Of a stretch of DNA of 64,000 nucleotides, positions 19,925-29,963 are shown piece after piece. The DNA is from Rhipicephalus microplus (taxonomy: Eukaryota; Arthropoda; Arachnida; Ixodida; Ixodidae), in the NCBI RefSeq assembly GCF_043290135.1, contig NC_134703.1, positions 109,764,005 to 109,828,004 on the forward strand, read 5' to 3'. Below the pieces are notes generated by a model. That model searched no databases, was not told the origin of the DNA, and saw only the letters and a list, made by a program, of their open reading frames with translations. How positions within the stretch are numbered: position 1 is the first letter of the stretch; every line of letters starts with the position of its first letter. Both the position numbers and the translations under genes were made by a program.

Positions 19925-20590
19925 AGTAACACCTAATTACTTAACTTGTGATTACAACGTCGCGTAAAGTCCAATGACGTGACTGCACATCACAAAAACG
20001 TAGTCTCGCAAGTTTAACACGTAACGTTCGGTACTTTGACAAAAAATTCTTGACATCTAGTCACGTATATTTCGTAATATTACGTGACATGAAGTCATGT
20101 GTCTAGAAGCGCCTAACATCATGTAAGAGCTGGTCAAGTCACATGCTCCCGCTAAAACTAAGTATAACTGCTAGGCACATGTAATAATGCTTAAACCAAT
20201 GTAACTCTATGTCACGTGAGTAAAGCGATGTGAAGTCACGGAAGATCTAGGGACTTCAATATTATCACGTAATACACGTAATCAATCACATGACTAAATC
20301 AGGCAACATCACGTAACAAGAAACTACATTTATAAAATTACGAGTCGTCACGTAACAACTAATCATGGCACAAGTTTGCGCTGAAAATCGCCTAACCAGC
20401 GTGATGAACCGTCCAGCGATCGGCACAGCAACGAACCGAAGCACGAGCCAAGAGAGCCGGGCGTTGGCGATGCTGCTCGCTGCAGGCACATCTTCTTCTT
20501 CACACGCAGTGTAATTAAAACTATGACATGGTGGAGTAGCTGGACGCGTGACGTGTTCCCGATAAGCACACGCAACAGCTAGTCACCCGA
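19925..20590. repeat. cluster of TCACGTAA / CACGTG-like motifs
   Basis: About a dozen 'tcacgt' or 'acgtga' hexamers in 650 bp, for example 'tattacgtgacatg', 'atgtcacgtgag', 'atcacgtaatacacgtaatc' and 'gtcgtcacgtaac'. Spacing is irregular. The partner 58320-58930 keeps them. Likely a decayed short-unit satellite; a regulatory role is not shown. Confidence 0.55.
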
Positions 20591-22250
20591 TGTGTTTCCG
20601 CCAAGACGACGTAACATGTGCGTAGTGTGGTAAACCGAGCAATACTGACAAATAGCCAAGCCTAGCCACACATGCCAGGGACCCACGTACTACTATCAAA
20701 ACATTAACATCTCTGCCATTACCTTCACACTGCTAACAAAACCTTCGATAAAGTGATGTCGTATGCTAGCTACGCTACTGGTTCCAACCTTGCCTCACAA
20801 GTGATGGAAGCGCACTATTTTCCTCCAAATAATGAGGAAATTGTTCCGGTCGTTTATGAGGAACAGAAATACAATACGTGATAATTGTTGTTGCAATATA
20901 ATGTGTTTTCTCTTACATTCCGCGAGCCTTCCTTTTTTATTTACTTAGACACCCAATACAGCCGCCATAGTGGACACTTACCAGCAATAATAATAAATCA
21001 TCAGCCATTATTCATTACTTCTAGCCCGCATGGCGCATGAGAGCAGGTGGCATGCTCCCTCGAGAAATGGCGCGAGCATGCTCTACAAGTTGTCGATGCC
21101 GTCTTTATAAGCCTTTCTACTCGAAGCCTTTGAAACAGACGGACAAAGACAGACACCACTGTGGTACTCACACAACATCATGGTGCGTATACCACGAATA
21201 TATGAATTGAAATATTATAAATATATAACAAGTGTAATATATTTGTAAAAATATAAATATATAATATATATCGTAACAAATACTAAAAATTTATTATTAT
21301 AATAACTTATCATACACGTCGATAAGGAATACAAAGAAACGGGCCCGTCTTATGCGACTAGGCCCGGCAAAGCCGGTTACAGTGACGCGGATACAAGCAA
21401 ACAAAAACTATTGTTGATTCTTTGCCAATAAACAGAATAATCATTGAAACCATTGCTTTTTTACAGGCAGTAAATAGAAAGAAGAACAATGAAGGGAACC
21501 AGACCATACGTGACATAGAAGTAGACCATGCGATATTACAGGTCAGCGAGTGATTTCTTTAATTCCTTTTTTGAACTCGATGAAGAAACCTCTTCAGGTA
21601 GTTCAGTGAAAATTTTTGAAATATATACACTTCTACATGCTTCTCCATTCTCTGGTACAAAACCGGGGTACTATAAAACGCTTTGTTTCTCTCAAGGGTC
21701 GACGCGTTACATATGACACTTTAAAGTCATCACACCAGTTGTATCTCAGCGCAACTGTTTTAGTAAACAAATCCTGGAATACACAAAAGCCCAAATCCCG
21801 AAAATTAGTACTGGCATCTACGTTACTACCATAAGCAACAGTTTTTAAAATGTTTATTAATATTATTATTATTATTAGCATTTTCAAAGCTCAAATTATT
21901 CCACCCCGTCCACCCATAAAACACTTTCGTGTCTTTACGCCACCATATCTATATATTTGTTGTTTACGTTTTATCTCTACTCAAATATTATCTTTATATT
22001 TTTCCATCCAAATATACCTTTGGACTCGGTAACAATGACTTCCCCGTAGTAGGCGGCTGACACGAATGAAAATGCCAGGATTTAATGTTAATTTCTCATT
22101 ATCATAAGATATTCTGGTATAGTTTTCCTCGCTGTGCTCAACCACAAATCTGTACAGATGTCGAACAGGGTGGTTGGGTGTTTAAGGAAAACCTGTGATG
22201 CCAATAAACACTGGAAATTTACACTGAGAACAAAGCATTAAATAAGTAAA
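20591..22250. other. long non-coding stretch of IR3 arm
   Basis: No gene over about 1.6 kb. Contains an AT-rich block (21205-21300), a conserved 'ggcccggcaaagccggttac' block at 21361 (partner 57560), a short (TAT)n at 21855-21878 and 'ccacccataaaacactttcgtg'. The tail near 21950-22080 has a decayed relative at 33820-33960. Confidence 0.6.
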
Positions 22251-22760
22251 AATTGTAAACAAGCAATAGGTCAGCCTATGAGGTAAGATTTATTACAAAG
22301 CGTAATTGTCGTGTCACAATTTTTTTGTGTCCTTGCTACATTGTGGAGAGAGGGTGACCTGTACTCATGATGTCTTCGGCGGACCCGCTGAGATAGCCGT
22401 TGTTCCAAGCATCATGTCTCGAAGCTGTCGGCAGGAATGCATTCATTGGGGACGCGCACACCTTGCACGACGTCTTAAGCAATGCAGGAGCAGCTGGGTG
22501 AATTTAAAAGGACCAACTGCGCCATAGAGTCACTTCGTTACCTGCTAATCCTTCTCCTAAAGCCTAAAGAATGGGCCTGAAACTTCAAGTAAGCATAGGG
22601 ATGTGCTGTTCGCTCCGCAAGTATGTCCATTCGATTCCTGCAGTATCGCCGCCGGTGACTGCCGCTGTTCCAGAACACATGTGCGATGGCTTCGAATTTG
22701 TCAGAATGAAGCAGCAGAAAGCGCGCGAGAGACGGCCTAGGAGGAGCAGCGTAGGATTAT
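22250..22760 (-). pseudogene. unit E 3' coding end, left copy
   Basis: On the minus strand the frame ends with KTSCKVCASPMNAFLP, then RHDAWNNGYLSGSAEDIM and STGHPLSTM before a TAG, followed by AATAAATCTTACC near 22290. Over the last ~48 codons the right-arm copy differs by about 3 replacement and 5 silent changes with the stop and poly(A) signal kept, which suggests past purifying selection. A stop upstream in this copy closes the frame. The product is unknown. Confidence 0.45.
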
Positions 22761-22939
22761 TTCAGTATAACTTCGCGGTGCACCTCTACTGCTCTCGGCA
22801 GACATGGCGTGGTCGCCTTAGTATGATGGTCTTTGTGGCTTCCTGGCAACATGCCGGGGGTGTCTGCGTGCAGCATGATCCCTCCAACAAACTGTGATGC
22901 CCCGAATGTGAGCTGAAGTGCGGAGTCATGCCGCACCAA
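22757..22939 (-). CDS. unrecognised ORF of unit E (GGIMLHADTPGM)
   Basis: A 60-aa frame reading VRHDSALQLTFGAS, VGGIMLHADTPGMLPGSH and ATTPCLPRAV. Upstream of its first Met the frame stays open through YREQVNKT. The third copy near 9400 keeps the frame apart from one stop; the right arm near 56040 has a one-base shift. Three-way agreement makes this the likely ancestral frame. No family recognised. Confidence 0.4.
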   Translation of the reverse strand: MVRHDSALQLTFGASQFVGGIMLHADTPGMLPGSHKDHHTKATTPCLPRAVEVHREVILK

Positions 22940-22999
22940 CTTGCTGATACTTGTCTTGTTGACTTGCTCTCGGTAAAAGATACTGCTGTAAGCGTATTT

Positions 23000-23740
23000 A
23001 AACGCCTCCAGCAGTGTTCAGGGGAGTCACTCAGGGGGCAGAAGCTGAACTCCACAATCTACAGATCATACAATACACTGTCCACTGGAATACACGTGCT
23101 TCAGTTCCTTGCGTTATTTCGTGTCCTTACTGAAAAAAAATCATTATAATGTACAGATGTGCATGGCTGTGTCACGATGGGTGCATGTGGACGACATATG
23201 AACCTGTATAATGATGTGCATGAGTGTGCCACGTAGATGACGTGTCATGTTCCCGCCATAAGCCACATAACAGCGTTTCACTTTACATTTTCCCGCCAAA
23301 AAACACGTATACCAGCTAGCCACATGACATTCCCGCCTAAGTATAGACACGAGTAGTGCTACTAGTAAGCTTGGCATCACTAGCGAAAGCGTGGATACAA
23401 CCGAAACATATACCAACGATGAACACTACCTCTGCTTATAGCTCCACAGCATCGATAGTGTGACCTGCACGCTTTTCGATAAAGAGCTCACTGCCAGGTA
23501 GAAATGTGGCTTCTAACAATTTCACTAAGCTGGTAGAAGGTGCCCCTTCTCTCTGGTCATTTACTAGGGTGACGATCTGCCTCTGTTCAGTCTTTTTCAG
23601 CCATGCCAAACACACTCAGGAGAACGTTCATTCGACTGTGCACTTTTCACTGACTAAGCTACACAAGCAGAATGACAAGCAGAATATGCATTATATTACA
23701 GCGCACAAAATTTTATTTTTTTATTATCGCTTTGTTTCAT
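23000..23740. repeat. unit E non-coding part, left copy
   Basis: Matches 55180-55900 inverted and 8600-9250 inverted. 'aaaaacacgtataccagctagccacatgac' type blocks are shared. A ~300 bp segment present in the other two copies is missing at about 23683. Confidence 0.7.
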
Positions 23741-23744
23741 ATGT

Positions 23745-23905
23745 TGACAATTTGGCTGCCACGGCCGCGTTTTTATTAGAGGCAGCGTCGCTCGCGGCCT
23801 CTCTCATTTGCTGCATCATAACAGTGGTCAAAATTTCCGAAGCTATTTCACAAACACCGCCTCTCAATTTTCTCGCAGTTTTGAGATGTCAATTCATAAC
23901 AATAA
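23745..23905 (-). repeat. decayed Ruka-like SINE
   Basis: 'ggctgccacggccgcgttttt' to 'cgcagttttgagatg' on the plus strand is the complement of SINE order. Partners 54720-54880 and 8050-8205. Confidence 0.55.
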
Positions 23906-24049
23906 CATTACTGTTACAATATCATTTCCTAACAATGCTTGAGTAATAACATTCAGTTACTGCACTTTTTTCGAGAATGATTCTGTTCCATTACATATAG
24001 AATCATCATTGTCGTCATTAGTTTTTTTTTATTTATCAGCGAATGGCAC

Positions 24050-25330
24050 ACCACTCTCAAAGTACTCTTTGGTTACGCTTATCTAAGTACTCGTTTCTTG
24101 GCCAATCACCCAGAGTGGGTGAGAGCCATGCCTTTAGGCAATCATCATCCTAATCATCATTATCATCATATACACCATCATCAAAGCGCTCACGCATATT
24201 TCTTTTTTTTTCTTTTTGAAATGTTCATGGTGCACGAGGGCAGCTTACCCGCGCTCACGAGAACTACCACGAGCGATTGTGAGCGAGCCGTCGTCTCCAA
24301 TCGAGGATCTCGAAACCGTCTCGAGAAAACGCCGATTCGACAAGACCAACGGTGGTACCACATCGCCAAACTGGTTCTTGACGATCACCAACTACCAGAG
24401 CAGATGGCCACCCAACTTGGACCAGCACCAGGTGGAAGCCACGTTCATGATCGGCGCCCAATGCCGCGGCTGGCTCGAACAGTGGTACTGCAGCCTTCAA
24501 GGGACCTCTTGGAGCACCACCGCTGCCAGGGCCGGCACTTCTATTCGATCCGTGCTGCATTCCGGGCAACTATTAATTTTCTTCTTGACATCCATCGGGT
24601 GGCTTTTCCCAGTGTGTCTCAAGAACACCTAGCAAGACATGACCTCGGACAAGCAGCTGGCTGCACTCGCCACCTCAGCAGCATGACTGCTGCTACTAAT
24701 GAGCGCTGGGAACGCAGTGCCTTGAAAGTCTTCTGAAGTCCGCATGTCTGCGTGCTGCGTGACCCGGTTCAAATAATTTCACACAGTGAAGAAGGCCTAC
24801 ATGGCAGGGCCACGCAGTGACAACCTGACTGACATGACACGTCCGTGTTGTTTCAGTGGTTGAACCGAGCGCTGCTACACTTCGCAGACATGCAAGTGAC
24901 AGTGAATTGCGGGCGTGGAGCCACCAGATGTTCGGACGATAGTAAAGCCTATAAGGATTATTTAGAATAAACGCTTATCAGCGTCATGCGTTGCCTGTCA
25001 TTTGGTTTATCAAGCGTGCCGTGAGACGGGGTACATTGTGACTATAGAAGCATATTCGTCATACATGTTTCACGCATATAGTCGAAATTTATGTTATACT
25101 GCTTCACGTTTGCGTTGTACTTTTTTGCTGGAAATAGTTAGAACGTACTGGCGCTTCGAGCTAAAGCTCAGATAGCCACCGACACGAGATGTATTCCCAA
25201 ATGCCAGGAATAAGCTCACGCTGTCGTAAGCCTTCCATCGTTTCGGGGTCTTCCGTTCACCGTCGTTGCGTCACAAATATTGTTGGTTCTCGTTCGTCAA
25301 TTAACTGTAGCGCACAACCACTGTGGGTGA
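24050..25330 (+). pseudogene. family A copy 4
   Basis: The frame 24098-24736 (212 aa) is the longest in the family: it reads from a His-rich start (NHHPNHHYHHIHHH) through LTRTTTSDCERAV, EQMATQLGPAPGG and RDLLEHHRCQGRHFYSI to ERWERSALKVF. The His stretch is translated from an (ATC)n repeat, so the true start is unclear. The C-terminal segment (24750-24950) is out of frame. AATAAACGCTTATCAGC lies at 24967. The partner is 52500-54450, inverted. Confidence 0.55.
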
Positions 25331-25379
25331 CTTGCCAAAAGATGAGTGTTTTTTTTTATTAGGCAGTGTGAAGGTTTAG

Positions 25380-25980
25380 AATAACGGAGACCATATATTG
25401 AAAGTTCACAGAAGACATAAGAAGTTTACGTATATGATCAATCATAAACATTTATTACAAACAAATAAAATGAATATAGCTTTCAGTCTTTTCGGGCTAA
25501 GTTTTGTCTCCTTGAGTTTTAGTGAACAATTGATGAGCAGTAGGGCTTATCGAGATTCTTTTTTGCATATAACCATTCATGTCAAGGATAGTTTTTTTGT
25601 GGGCCACATAGGCACGTATTCATTCGGTGGTAATGCCCAAAAATTAGGGCTAGCTTAAACAGCATCGCTCCTGAAGGAACATATAGTAGTGTTACTTACA
25701 CTCGTGGCTTTCGTGCTCAGCATTATCGTGGAGCACTGATGTCCAGAATTAGACACGCCGTATGTGCCCGTCATCTTCCTTCATTGTATGAGATAAAAAC
25801 TAAATAGAATGCTGGGAAGGCACAAATGCTGTGCTGGTTCGATACTGCTTGACATTGGCAGCCAAAGCACATTTATACTACGTGACGTGTCCACGAGACT
25901 CGATATACCTTCCGTCAGCACAGAAGAGCTGTTTTTGCTAATGTTTGGCATTTCCAAATTTTCCCGGAACTACTTATACT
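25380..25980 (+). repeat. dispersed unit D, copy in left IR3 arm
   Basis: 'ttttcgggctaagttttgtc', 'agggcttatcgagattc' and 'agcattatcgtggagcactgatg' align with 39600-39890 and, inverted, with 2000-2230. Diverges from the other D copies after about 25750, and does not contain the 92-aa ORF. Confidence 0.7.
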
Positions 25981-26380
25981 GAGCCATGCAGATCAAGCTG
26001 GAGGGTCGCTACGATGCACACGAATACATGTTGGATGTTCTCGAGGTGCGAGAAGTATGCACGGTGAACACGCCAGCAATCGGGCAAGATCTTCTGCTGC
26101 AGTTGCACGAACGCAAGATGATTGTGTCTGACGAACCGACCATCGAAAATCGACTAACTTAGTTTGGGGCCGTGAAACCCAGGAAAAAACTGACGTCCTG
26201 CACCGAAGATGGACCACCTGCGACGCAGCAGAAACAAAGTGCGTCCTTTTGTTACTATTTTTTATTTTCAGTAAGCATCAAATTCAAAGCGAATTTCATT
26301 GGTGATCAAGCCACCTATATTCGCCTCCATAAGTTAGTTCATGAGAGACAACAATCTTTTATTTTTGATTAACGTGCCCG
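25981..26380. other. unassigned IR3 sequence with a paired 74-aa frame
   Basis: A minus-strand 74-aa frame (25993-26217) and its partner (51665-51889, plus) agree closely, including MVHLRCRTSVFSWVS and the end RSDPPA. No domain known. With arms this similar an open frame of this length can persist by chance. Confidence 0.35.
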
Positions 26381-26650
26381 GGTTTCCTCCTCTATTCAAA
26401 AAAGTGAGCGCTTGCCGCTCCTCTAGACCGGCCATGGAGGTGGCTACCTAGTACTACTACGACCACTACTACTACACACATCGCGGGCGCACGACGCACG
26501 GCTTAAGGAGTTCGCCCCTAAAAACTAGGAACACAAGGACGCACATTGAGCACTATCTGAGCAGAAAAGGTTCCCACGTTAAACTTGCTAGGCCTAACCT
26601 TCTTGGTTATAGCAAGGTTTCGCGAGAATTCGGCAGGAGTGCCATGAACT
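26380..26650 (-). mobile_element. small dispersed element end
   Basis: 'gccatggaggtggctacc', '(tac)-rich tract' and 'cggcttaaggagttcgcccctaaaa', partner 51230-51500. It lies next to the microsatellite-bearing element, as also at 13150-14160. No terminal repeats are certain. Confidence 0.45.
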
Positions 26651-26838
26651 AATGGCGGTGAAAAGTGGGAACAAGACAAGAAGCGCAGGCCGTAAAAGAG
26701 TGCAGCGGTGTCACGTCTCGTTTAGTCCTTGGAATGTCCACTGGATGGTGGTACTTTTATATGGTGAATATGTGATGAAAAGATACGAGATGGCGGTACT
26801 TGGGGTGTTCACCAGATGTAGTAAACAGACAGACAGAC

Positions 26839-26923
<85 letters not shown>

Positions 26924-27160
26924 GGCAGGCAGGCAGGCAGGCAGGCAGGTAGGCAGGCAGGCAGGACGGCAGGCAGACAGGCAGGCAGGCAGACAGACAG
27001 ACAGACAGACAGAAAGGCAGGCAGGCAGGACGGCAGGCAGACAGGCAGGCAGACAGGCAGACGCAATCAGTGGATGGCCGATTCACGGTTTACCGATAAT
27101 ACCGTCCGAAGTTTCGCCCTGCTCATAATCATTCACTGCGTGGATATGGTGCGATTTTTG
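26651..27160 (-). repeat. microsatellite-bearing dispersed element, copy 2
   Basis: Inverse of 50800-51230 and related to 13140-13640. The flanks are well conserved and the simple-sequence core differs in motif and length. Confidence 0.7.
26824..27062 (+). repeat. (CAGA)n / (GCAG)n microsatellite
   Basis: About 25 CAGA units, then GCAG-type and mixed blocks. The Gln/Thr/Asp/Arg-rich and Cys/Leu/Ser-rich frames across it are translation of the repeat and not genes. Confidence 0.97.
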
Positions 27161-27339
27161 GCACCTCCGCTACCTATGTCAGAGCTTTTATAACGATGAA
27201 ATTTAATTTTAGAATTGAGAACGCTTTAGAGCACGCTACTCACTCTATTTAGGGCGAGCCATAAGCTGTCGCGCTTCTGCACGAGAAGCATTTAGTCGCT
27301 GTCCGGTATAGGTCCATTGTGAAGGAAGAGGCTGATTTT

Positions 27340-27515
27340 GATTGATTTGATTGATATGCGAGGTTTAACGTCCCAAAACCACCATATGATTATGAGAGAC
27401 GCCGTAGTGGAGGGCTCCGGTAATTTCGACCACCTGGGGTTCTTTAACGTGCACCTAAATCTGAGTACATGGGCCTACAACGTTTCTGCTTCCAAAGAGG
27501 CTGATTTTCGTAGGG
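27340..27515 (+). repeat. Ruka-like SINE, best preserved copy
   Basis: 'ttgattgatatgcgaggttt', 'aacgtcccaaaaccaccat', 'agacgccgtagtggaggg' and 'cacctggggttctttaacg' run in SINE order. Partner 50460-50608. Confidence 0.88.
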
Positions 27516-27627
27516 CTGGTTGGCGATACCCGCATGTCCATAGTTTCCACAGGCTAGCCAGCTGGTCTCAAAACTGGCTAATTTCACTGTCCTTCTACCC
27601 TCTTTACTTCTCCTCCTCCGTGAATTT

Positions 27628-27813
27628 TCATTTGAACGTGAAACATTTCAGAACGAAGTGACTGGCGTAGTCGTCCACGATGTCTGCCGCTTGCTGCAGA
27701 ATGACGTTTATGTTTCCGGCCGAGCCAGGCGACACCCATATGATAACGTGTTCAGCATGCAGCGCATGCTGTATGCCTTCGATTTTCGGCATCTGAGCGG
27801 GTACTCTTAACAT
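27628..27813 (-). CDS. unrecognised ~61-aa ORF, left copy
   Basis: Reads MLRVPAQMPKIEGIQHALHA, then EHVIIWVSPGSAGN and LQQAADIVDDYASHFVLKCF. The right-arm ORF 50125-50316 is the same apart from two adjacent codon changes. The stop is kept although it is TGA here and TAA there. A pyrimidine-rich stretch and several AG dinucleotides lie upstream, so it could be a 3' exon. No family is recognised. Confidence 0.4.
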   Translation of the reverse strand: MLRVPAQMPKIEGIQHALHAEHVIIWVSPGSAGNINVILQQAADIVDDYASHFVLKCFTFK

Positions 27814-27839
27814 TCTCAGATTTATTAAGAGGGAAGGGA

Positions 27840-28370
27840 GGACGGTCCCTACAGAGTCCTTTTTCGGCCTAATCGATGAGGGCCATGTTCAGTGTCCTGA
27901 TTACTAATGTATGATTGTCTCTCAGTGAAAAATTACATAATATGTTTTACGGTGTTTTTGCCGCAATGTACTTGTTGTGTAAAGTGTGTAAAAATATATA
28001 AGATGGGTCACGTAATCAAGGCCCCCTTTTGGTTTAAAGCGAACACAACTTTGTAATTTTTGGGATGTGCGATCGGGTCGAGAATCTCACGATGGAACTA
28101 AAGCAAGACATTCTGTTAGGGCAAAACACAAAGGCGGTGTCTGCATATGAATTTCGGTATTCAGAAACTCGAACTATCTGTCGTGCACCATCTTCTGCTC
28201 AGTTTCCCAATTAAGAAGCAAGATATATAAATAATTAATTTTTTTTCTGTGTATTTTTACTTTTATTTGTATTTTATTATTATTTACCAATGAAGTGCGC
28301 ATTATACTTCAGGGAATACGATTTTAATTGTTAAATGCCCCTTTTCTACACGTTAAAACGCGGCTATGGC
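27840..28370. other. unassigned IR3 sequence
   Basis: AT-rich, matched by 49585-50100. No gene. Confidence 0.5.
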
Positions 28371-28371
28371 A

Positions 28372-28510
28372 GTCGCGTTTTCGATAGAGGCCAGAATGGT
28401 TGAGGCCCATGTACATTTATTTGGTGCGCGTTAAGACCCAGGTGGTGGAAATTTTCGGGGGCTTCCACGGTACCATGCCTCTCATAATCATTTCGTGGTT
28501 TTGAGACGTT
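28372..28510 (-). repeat. Ruka-like SINE
   Basis: 'gatagaggccagaatgg', 'gcgcgttaagacccaggtgg' and 'cgtggttttgagacgttc' on the plus strand, the complement of SINE order. Partner 49432-49580. Confidence 0.8.
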
Positions 28511-28579
28511 CAATGCCAATATTGAAATCCTAGTTGCGAACATTTGCTTTAGTACTTGCAATGAAATAATTCCTTTATT

Positions 28580-29870
28580 TAAATTAAACGTTTGGGTGAT
28601 TCCTTGAGGAATCATCATCACGGTCATCTTTCATTCATCATCAAGTAGCGCGGCGCTTTCATATTTCATTTTTTTTCAATTTTTTATGGTGCACGAGGGC
28701 AGGTAACCCACGCTTACGAGGACTTCTACAAGTGATCGTGAGAGAGGCGTTGTTCTAAATCGAGGATCTCGAAACCGTCGCTAGAAAACGTTCATTCGAC
28801 AAGTCCAGCGGTGCTACCACAATGCACGACCAGTCTTTGGCCATCATCAAGCATCAAGAGCGGATGTCCACCCGATTTGGAACTGCACAGGGTGGATTTC
28901 TACTATGCACAATTCACGTCCATGATCGGCGACCTCTGCCGTGGCTTTGTGGGAAAGCGGTACTGCAGCTTTCAATGAACCTCTTGGAGCAGCACTGCTA
29001 CCAAGGCCTGTACTTCCATTTGATCCACGCTGCACTCCGGGCAACGATTGATCTTCTTCTTTACAACCATCGTTGCTTTTCCCAGCGTGTCGCAAGAACA
29101 CCGAGCCCGAAGTCACCTCGGACGAGCAGCTGGCTGCACTTGCCATCACAGCAGAATGCCTGCTTCTACTCATGCGTGCTGGGAAGGCGGTGCCCTGAAT
29201 GCCTTTTGAAGTCTGCATGTCTGCGTGCTGCGTGACCCGGTTCAAGGAATTTTACAGTGCGAAGAACGCCTGCATGGCGGGGCCACGTAGGCAAAACTTG
29301 GTGGATGTGACACACCCGCGTGGTTCCAGTGGTTTAAGCGAGCTCCACTGCAGTTCACCAACATGCAAGTGGCAGTGAGTTGGGGGCGTGTAACTACGAG
29401 ATGTACGGACAATAGAATAGCCCCTTAGAGTTTATTTCAATAAACGCGTATCAGCGTCATGCATTACCTCTCATTTTTCTTACCATGCACGTCAAGAGAC
29501 TGCATACATCGTGACCATACAAGAGTATTCATCATGCATGTTTCGAGCGTTTAGTCGGAAGGTGGTTTACGCTGTTTGCTTTCACGTTGTAATTTTTACT
29601 GGAAATACCTATAACGCATTGGTGGTTCGAGTAAGCCCCGGCAGCCATAGACGCGGGGTGAATGGCAAAACAGAGTCAAACTCACACTGTAATCAAGCGT
29701 GTCGGGTCTTCGGTCTTCTGTAACCATCATGTCGGTGTCTTCGGTTCGCCACCGTCGCTTCGCAGCCATTTGTGAGTGATTGTTGTTCACCAATTGACTG
29801 CAGAGCAGACACATTGTGGGCGACTTACCAACGACTGAGTGTTTTCAATTAAGTAGTATGAAATTTTTAG
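28580..29870 (+). pseudogene. family A copy 5
   Basis: The frame 28822-29235 (137 aa) covers MHDQSLAIIKHQERM to LLEQHCYQGLYFHLI and then shifts frame before the DEQL segment. AATAAACGCGTATCAGC is near 29441. Flanks run to 'ggaggttacattatat' at 29880 as in the other copies. The unit D that should follow begins at 32230, with a LINE between. Confidence 0.55.
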
Positions 29871-29963
29871 AGTAATGGAGGTTACATTATATAAATTTTA
29901 CACATGGCGTGAGAAATATTGTACTCAATCGAATTGAAATATCTCTTTAAAACAACAACAATG

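Larger units (their letters stand above)
15174..29963. repeat. IR3 left arm (inverted against 47980-64000)
   Basis: About 14.8 kb that reads, reversed and complemented, as 64000 down to 47980. Matching landmarks include the satellite, (GATA)n, family B, three pairs of SINEs, units E, A and D, CAGA repeats and a second family A copy. Coordinate sums drift from about 79170 to 77940 through indels. Sampled identity is roughly 90-95% by eye, too diverged for a read-folding artefact. Confidence 0.92.

Noticed and set aside
26652..27128. 158-aa Asp/Arg/Gln/Thr-rich frame and its Cys/Leu/Ser-rich antisense frames
   Set aside because: Translation of (CAGA)n and (GCAG)n; all frames of a 4-bp repeat remain open.
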